Positions 59,065 to 64,000 of a stretch of DNA of 64,000 nucleotides are shown here, one piece after another (positions within the stretch are counted from its first letter, which is position 1; each line of letters begins with the position of its first letter). The notes under the pieces were generated by a model, which was not told the origin of the DNA, made no database searches, and was given only the letters and a program-made list of their open reading frames with translations. The stretch is from the NCBI GenBank assembly GCA_032158125.1, contig JASKOT010000032.1, positions 62,001 through 126,000 on the forward strand. The letters run 5' to 3'. The stretch is from Papiliotrema nemorosa. Lineage: Eukaryota; Basidiomycota; Tremellomycetes; Tremellales; Rhynchogastremaceae. The translations under genes and the position numbers were made by a program.

Positions 59065-60789
59065 TTACATCATCCCTCCTGACGCCTGTTTGATCTTCTC
59101 GGCTTCAAGACGCTGCTTCGTCAGCTGGAACCGAGATAAGCCATGATCAACTTACAGCGTAGAGAAGTTGCACGGCGTGGTTGATGGCCTGAGGTGCTCC
59201 AGTGATTGTCACTAATCGCTCATCAGGGTTGGCAGGTTGACCCGGTTGAGCAGGTGTGCCAGGGTCCGTCACTCGGATCTGACAATTTGATTGTGCTCGA
59301 ATCTCATTGATCTTCTGTCCTCCTTTACCGATGACTAGTGGTCAGCGGATATATATATGGTCCGAATAGAAGGGTTACACACTCGCTCCGACCATAGCGT
59401 TGGGGATGAAGATCTGCTGAGTCTGAGCATTTGGAGGTGCTCCGCCTCCGTAACCACCTGGAGCAGGTCCACCAGGCCCGTTCCTGGCCCCTGTTTGTCG
59501 ATAACTTCCGGTTATTTGTCCAGGATGTCGTTCGAGGTATTCTAGGAGGATAGTTCCAATGTAGTAGACGGCAATGTGCACAGCGTCCGCGACTCCAGAA
59601 ACAGACAAGACTCGCTACCTGTCAGCTCATACATGAATATGCGCTTGGAAACGGACCTCAGTCGAACCGGGCAACATGGCCTCTGAGGCGTTTAATCTGG
59701 CTCCACTGGCTTCTTGGATCTCCTTGATTTTCGAGCCGCCTTTACCGATGACGCTTCCCATGCGGGAGTGGGGGATGATGAATTTGATGGTGACGGCTCG
59801 AGAGCCAGGAACAGAGGCAACGTCGTACGGTTCGTCGTTGATACGTCGAACAATCAGACCAAACGCCTGGGAGTCAATGGTCACGTGGCTGACGATATGG
59901 TGGAGAGACTAACCTTGGCAACAGCGTCCAGTGGTCCAGAAACGTTCAAGATTCGCTCGGGGTTACCAGGGATGGATTCGGAGACGGTGACTCGTGATCC
60001 TGACTTTTCCTGTCTGTCTCAGCTGTGCGAAACCTTCTCCAAACGAGTGTAGCTCACTCTGATTTCATTGACATGGGCACCTCCTCGACCGATGATGACA
60101 CTGGCATCTTGAGTGACGATCAAAGATCGCATGGAGATTTGTTGTGGGGGAGCTTCAGCTGCAGTGACTGGGGCGGAGGGGACGGATGAGGGGGGTTGAG
60201 AGGTGGGTGAAACGGTTGAAGGCCCGGCGGCTTCGCTACGTGGCGTCAGGATGTGCGACTCGGGTGGTGATGAGGTGATGGTAGGGGTGGTGGGGTGGGA
60301 AGGGAGTGGAACGGGGACGAGGTAGGTCTGAGGAGGGGTTTGAGCCATGACAGTGGGTGTGGTTGAGTTGGGTTGGGCGGGGTTGATAGATGGAGATGAA
60401 AGGCAAGATGCGATCACAACGCGAAGATGTTTGTATCCCACCACGCTCAGACCCCATCTGTACCTCGTGTTTCGTATGAGGGAAAAGACTCCGACTCACC
60501 CATCCATATTGACATCTTCCATCTTCTTGTTCTCGCTTCCTTCTTTGGTGGTAGCCGCAGCTGTTGATCCGTTGCCGTTCTTCTCCGCTACCTTTTCGGT
60601 GACCGCGCTTGAACTCTTCTCTTCTCCCTCTTCAGCCTTGACTGGGCCTTTGCTCTCCGCGTCTTGAGTGATTGACAAAGATGCGTCTTCCTTGGCGCGT
60701 TTGGCAGATGATCCTTCCTCGGCGTGAGATGTAGGTGATGTAGATCTTTCTCGCTTGGTGGTGGCTGTAGCGGGTGGAGAAGGGGACAT
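59065..60789 (-). CDS. RNA-binding protein with three KH domains
   Basis: PCBP/hnRNP K-like, near yeast Pbp2/Hek2. Start MSPSPPATATTKRERS at 60789; an acidic/Lys-rich leader ends exon 1 at about 60497. KH1: SLIVTQDASVIIGRGGAHV. KH2: TIKFIIPHSRMGSVIGKGG. KH3: QQIFIPNAMVGA then VIGKGGQKINEIRAQS. Each has the GxxG loop. A Gly/Pro-rich linker precedes KH3. The end is QRLEAEKIKQASGGMM. About 390 residues. Intron 1 is about 260 nt if the acceptor is the CTGAC...GTAG at about 60236, very long for this window. It contains an in-frame ATG (60349-60347, MAQTPPQTYL) open through to the KH1 exon, so a second first exon is likely. Confidence 0.85.
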
Positions 60790-62048
60790 GGTAGTAAAGG
60801 CGGGGTGGTATATAGGTAGTCGGTGGTAGGTGGAGAACGCTATTAGTTATAATGTCCCATCAAGACGTACGAATAGGCAGGATGAAGGGAGAAAGGGGAA
60901 CAACCAGAGAGGTGTAGCGATGAATGGCAGTGTCCAAGAGGTATCCGAGTACAAGGCGAGTAAATGACGGTCGAGGACAAAGGTGGTGCGACGTAGAGTA
61001 TATGTATATTGTTGTTGTTGAATGATGGAAGGAATAGGGGTCAGGGTGGAGGTGACAGAGGGATGCACAGACTTACCCAGATGGATGGATGTCGCTGCTT
61101 CCTAATCCGACTTTCTGTATACGTCTACGAGGTCGAGCAGGGAGATGAAGATGGTCCTGTCGAGTTTGGAGGGTATCTGCTGAACAAAGGGGTGCGTAGG
61201 GAGGGTTCTTGTTCTTTGTTCCATATGGTGTATGCACCACTCAACCCCCCGGTGAGCGAGGGGCGTCGAGGGGGAAGGGGGGGGAGGGGGGAGAGTGAGC
61301 GGCGATATGATGAGTGTGGCACTTTTTTCCATTGCATCCAGTCACTCTAACAGACGCGTCTGGGTCCGTCTCATGTAGGCGAGATTTCAGCTATATCAGT
61401 CGGATCCATCTATTCTCCCCTTTTGCACCACAACCGCATTGTGCACTATGCATGGCAACTATGTCGAATGATGACTGATTATCTGAGCTATCCATGCATG
61501 CCATTGGATCCACTCCAAAGCCCACAACGGATGTGGTGTAACCTTTCTTCTGCTCCATAATCCTTGCCACGCTTAAACCCCGTCCCATTGCTCAATCGAC
61601 GTACCCACCCCCACCCCTCTTCGTATCCCTACCCTCGTCAAAAACATTCAACCCGTCCTTCTCACCTTTCCATCCCCCACCACTTCTCACCCGGACTCAA
61701 CCCGCTCCGACTTCGGCTCAAGCTGGGCTACCTCTGATCACCGCAAGACGCCTCGCGGGATACATCGAGGCCTTGCTCTCTGCATACGAGATCTGTTTGG
61801 TCGTCCCTTCAGGCGTATCTCTACGCTTCCGTCATTCATTCTTGGTGCTCCCTCAAGTCACATTGCCAGACATACATTATCCCACGACATCGACCACCCT
61901 GTCTAGCTACTCTCCATTCGCGAAATATTTCTGTTTACATCTGGGATCCACAACAAACTAGTCAAACTCGACCCATTCCCCTCACACCTTCCAGCGGTCT
62001 TTATCGCCCTGCAACCCAAGGAAGACTCTCGTTTAGAGATTGCCCATC
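60790..62048. promoter_or_regulatory. Divergent intergenic region, 1.26 kb
   Basis: Between the KH protein and the ITC1-like gene. It holds both promoters. There are G/C-run stretches (GGAAGGGGGGGGAGGGGGGAG at about 61273) and, in the last 400 bp before 62049, a pyrimidine-rich leader. Frames here are short. Confidence 0.45.
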
Positions 62049-64000
62049 ATGGTCCTCCTCAAGCGTAAACCGATCGTCTACACTCCCCTCCCATCCCTCG
62101 CTACGATCCTCCAACCCCTCACTGCCGAAACTGCCCTCCCGGCGTCTTCCCCTCCCAATGGGGCTACCCCAGGCGAGGATGGGCTGAATGTCCCCGTGCC
62201 ACCCGATGCCGAGACAGACGAGGAGCAAATGGAGATGTTGACAGCTGTCTTTAAAGGGGAGTTTGAAGGTGCTTCGGGGCATGTGGGACAAGGCAAGGGC
62301 AAGAAAGCCGGGACGAGGTTGATCAACCCTACAAGCGGTCTTCCCAATGGTACCGCACCGAAGATGAATGGCTCTACCGGAGTTATCAGCGGACAAGAGC
62401 TGCAAGGGATAGTACAGAGCGCTGTAAATGGAATTAAGGGGGAAGATGAGCCTGCCAACCTCAACGGGACCGAAGAGAAGCCTGCGGGAGAAGAGGGAGA
62501 TGTGAACATGGATGGACACGGGCAACAAGGGGAAGAGGCTGCTGTTGCACAGGTCAAGTGGAGGATATGGGACAGAGAGTGTTGGTATATCCCAGAAACA
62601 GGAGAGATCTTTACCGATTACGAGTGAGCATCCCTTATCCACCTCGTGATCGATCTTATAGGGTGCGAGCTGATATGTAGATCATTCATTGCCCGTGTCA
62701 CGTTCTATCAGCAGCCTCTATATAACTGCGAGAGTGAGTCGCCCGATGCCTGAACCATCTTAGCTGATGCTCACCTATAGGCACCGCCAAGAATAACATA
62801 TCATTCTACAAAGCACATCAATCAGAACTACGAGAATCAAGGCATCTGCATACACGATTCCCCCGACCCCTCAAAGTACCAGTTCTAAAGACGGTCCAAT
62901 TCGGTGCGTTTCTGAGATCACACTGGCGCCAACTGTGCTGACGAACCAGAGATCGAGGGTAAAATGGAGCATGTGGTGGATATCATCTTTGAGCGGTTCC
63001 AAAATCGGTTCTTCGATGACGAGCGTAAGCTAAAGACCTGCTCGGAACTCGCAGCTGACATGGTAGGCGTATTCGTCGATGTTGAAGGTGAAAAATACCT
63101 CGCTCGGATCATCAAGACTTTCCCCCCACATTCTCTCGCTTCGACCTCCTCTGCTGAACCCGTCCAACCGCACGAGAAAGCTTGTGCTGCCGAGTTGAGC
63201 ATGACTCATGAAGAGGTGGACGAGATCGACGACCCGACAAAGTACCTCTACAATGTCCGCTTGATTGAGAAAGGATCAGAGGGGGACCTTCCCGTCGAAT
63301 TCGCACAAAACTCTGGATCGAGCGCGAGCAGTGACGAACGGGAGGGCTCATGGGGCGGAAGTACGATGGAGGTCAAGGCGGACCAGATAAGGTAGGCTTG
63401 AATGTTCTTCTGTTAACTGCAAAGCTCATTTGCTAGTCGAGAGCGATCTCAATTCTCTCGGATCATGCTCAAGCGCTTCTTCAAGGATGTCCTCGTTCGA
63501 GACGCAGCAGTCTATTCGCCATGGTTGCTCAAAGACTCGGTCGCATTGCGGTACGGTCTACCCCTCGAACCATCTGAGGAGGTCAAGGAACGCATCTCGT
63601 CGTATAAAGAACGTCAAATGGACCGAAGGAAACGAGAGCGCGAAGAGAGAAACGCACTGCATAACCCTATACCTGAGCCTGAGCCCGAAGAGGAGAAGCC
63701 TAAAAACAAGAAAGCAAAGAAAGAAAAAGGTGTCAAGGAAGAGGAAGAAAAGGTAGAAGAAGAACCGCCCAAGGCCAAGAAACCGGTCAAATACCCCATC
63801 GACGGTGAGTGCACGCATACTGGGATGGACATTGCTTATAATCCAGACTACTTACTCGAGTACTCGGAAGATATCGACGGGGCAGCGTCTAGACCTAAAG
63901 TCCGGCCGACTTTACAGCGCTCATTGCCTTTCGGAGATAGTTTCGAAAAGCTCCTCATGTCCTGGTCTTTCCTCAACGTCATGGGAAAGCCGCTGTGTTT
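62049..64000 (+). CDS. ITC1: ITC1/ACF1-like ISWI complex subunit, 5' part
   Basis: Large partner of the ISWI ATPase; the gene runs off the right edge. Start MVLLKRKPIVYTPLPSL at 62049. A WAC (Acf1 DNA-binding) domain begins at about residue 170: WRIWDRECWYIPETGEIFTD, YESFIARVTFYQQPLYNCES, then SFYKAHQSELRESRHL. A conserved middle follows, DIIFERFQNRFFDDERK. Later comes a long Lys/Glu coiled-coil-like stretch (63600-63790), and the window ends inside a DDT domain (GDSFEKLLMSWSFLNVMGKPL). That order, WAC then DDT, defines the ACF1/Itc1 group. An acidic, Asn/Gly-rich insert separates the start from the WAC domain. Introns are short and keep phase as far as I followed them. Confidence 0.9.

Overview
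This window is nuclear DNA of a basidiomycete yeast, most likely in the Tremellales (Cryptococcus/Kwoniella-like). Nearly every gene is cut by many short introns, about 40-60 nt, with GT-AG ends and CTGAC/CTGAT-like branch points close to the acceptor. The gene set is plain eukaryotic housekeeping (Tim9, Rpn1, eS26, TrpRS, Sec11, TFIIA gamma, Top3, INO80 and ISWI subunits). Genes sit on both strands, close together. I see no bacterial operons, CRISPR arrays, rRNA, tRNA or insertion sequences.

Left part, about 1-15.5 kb, is accessory in character. It carries four copies of an unrecognised small protein family ending in an R-G-K-W-P-like tail (38-604, 5834-6411, 7178-7723, 8849-9367). It also carries an FAD monooxygenase (1173-2786) and three F-box-like genes (9968-11098, 11417-12541, 14152-15516). 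Three intact housekeeping genes lie among them: TIM9, an IES2-type INO80 subunit and RPS26. Four accessory genes here look damaged or non-canonical: a 4-bp duplication in the monooxygenase, a frame break in family copy 2, a GTG in place of ATG in family copy 3, and an in-frame TGA in the first F-box gene.

Middle part, 16-37 kb: a GH13 alpha-glucosidase divergent from an AlkB-like dioxygenase, with a G-rich tract between them; an Mss116-like mitochondrial DEAD-box helicase; a very long gene that reads without a stop from mitochondrial Rsm22 into ketopantoate hydroxymethyltransferase (panB/ECM31); a tryptophanyl-tRNA synthetase with a long N-terminal extension; proteasome subunit Rpn1; and glycogen synthase.

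Right part, 37-64 kb: a membrane-anchored GDSL hydrolase divergent from an SNG1-like membrane protein, a Bet1/Sft1-type SNARE, signal peptidase Sec11, TFIIA gamma, a multi-pass membrane protein, serine hydroxymethyltransferase with two in-frame starts suited to mitochondrial and cytosolic forms, Top3, another membrane protein, a Gfo/Idh/MocA oxidoreductase, a three-KH RNA-binding protein, and the 5' part of an ITC1/ACF1-like ISWI subunit running off the window.

The observations I would follow first are the Rsm22-PanB fusion, the tandem small-protein family with duplicated promoters, and the clustering of gene lesions in the left arm. Gene models were spliced by eye. For Tim9, Rpn1, TrpRS, the Rsm22-PanB gene, the alpha-glucosidase, the AlkB-like gene and the helicase, the exon lengths sum to a whole number of codons.
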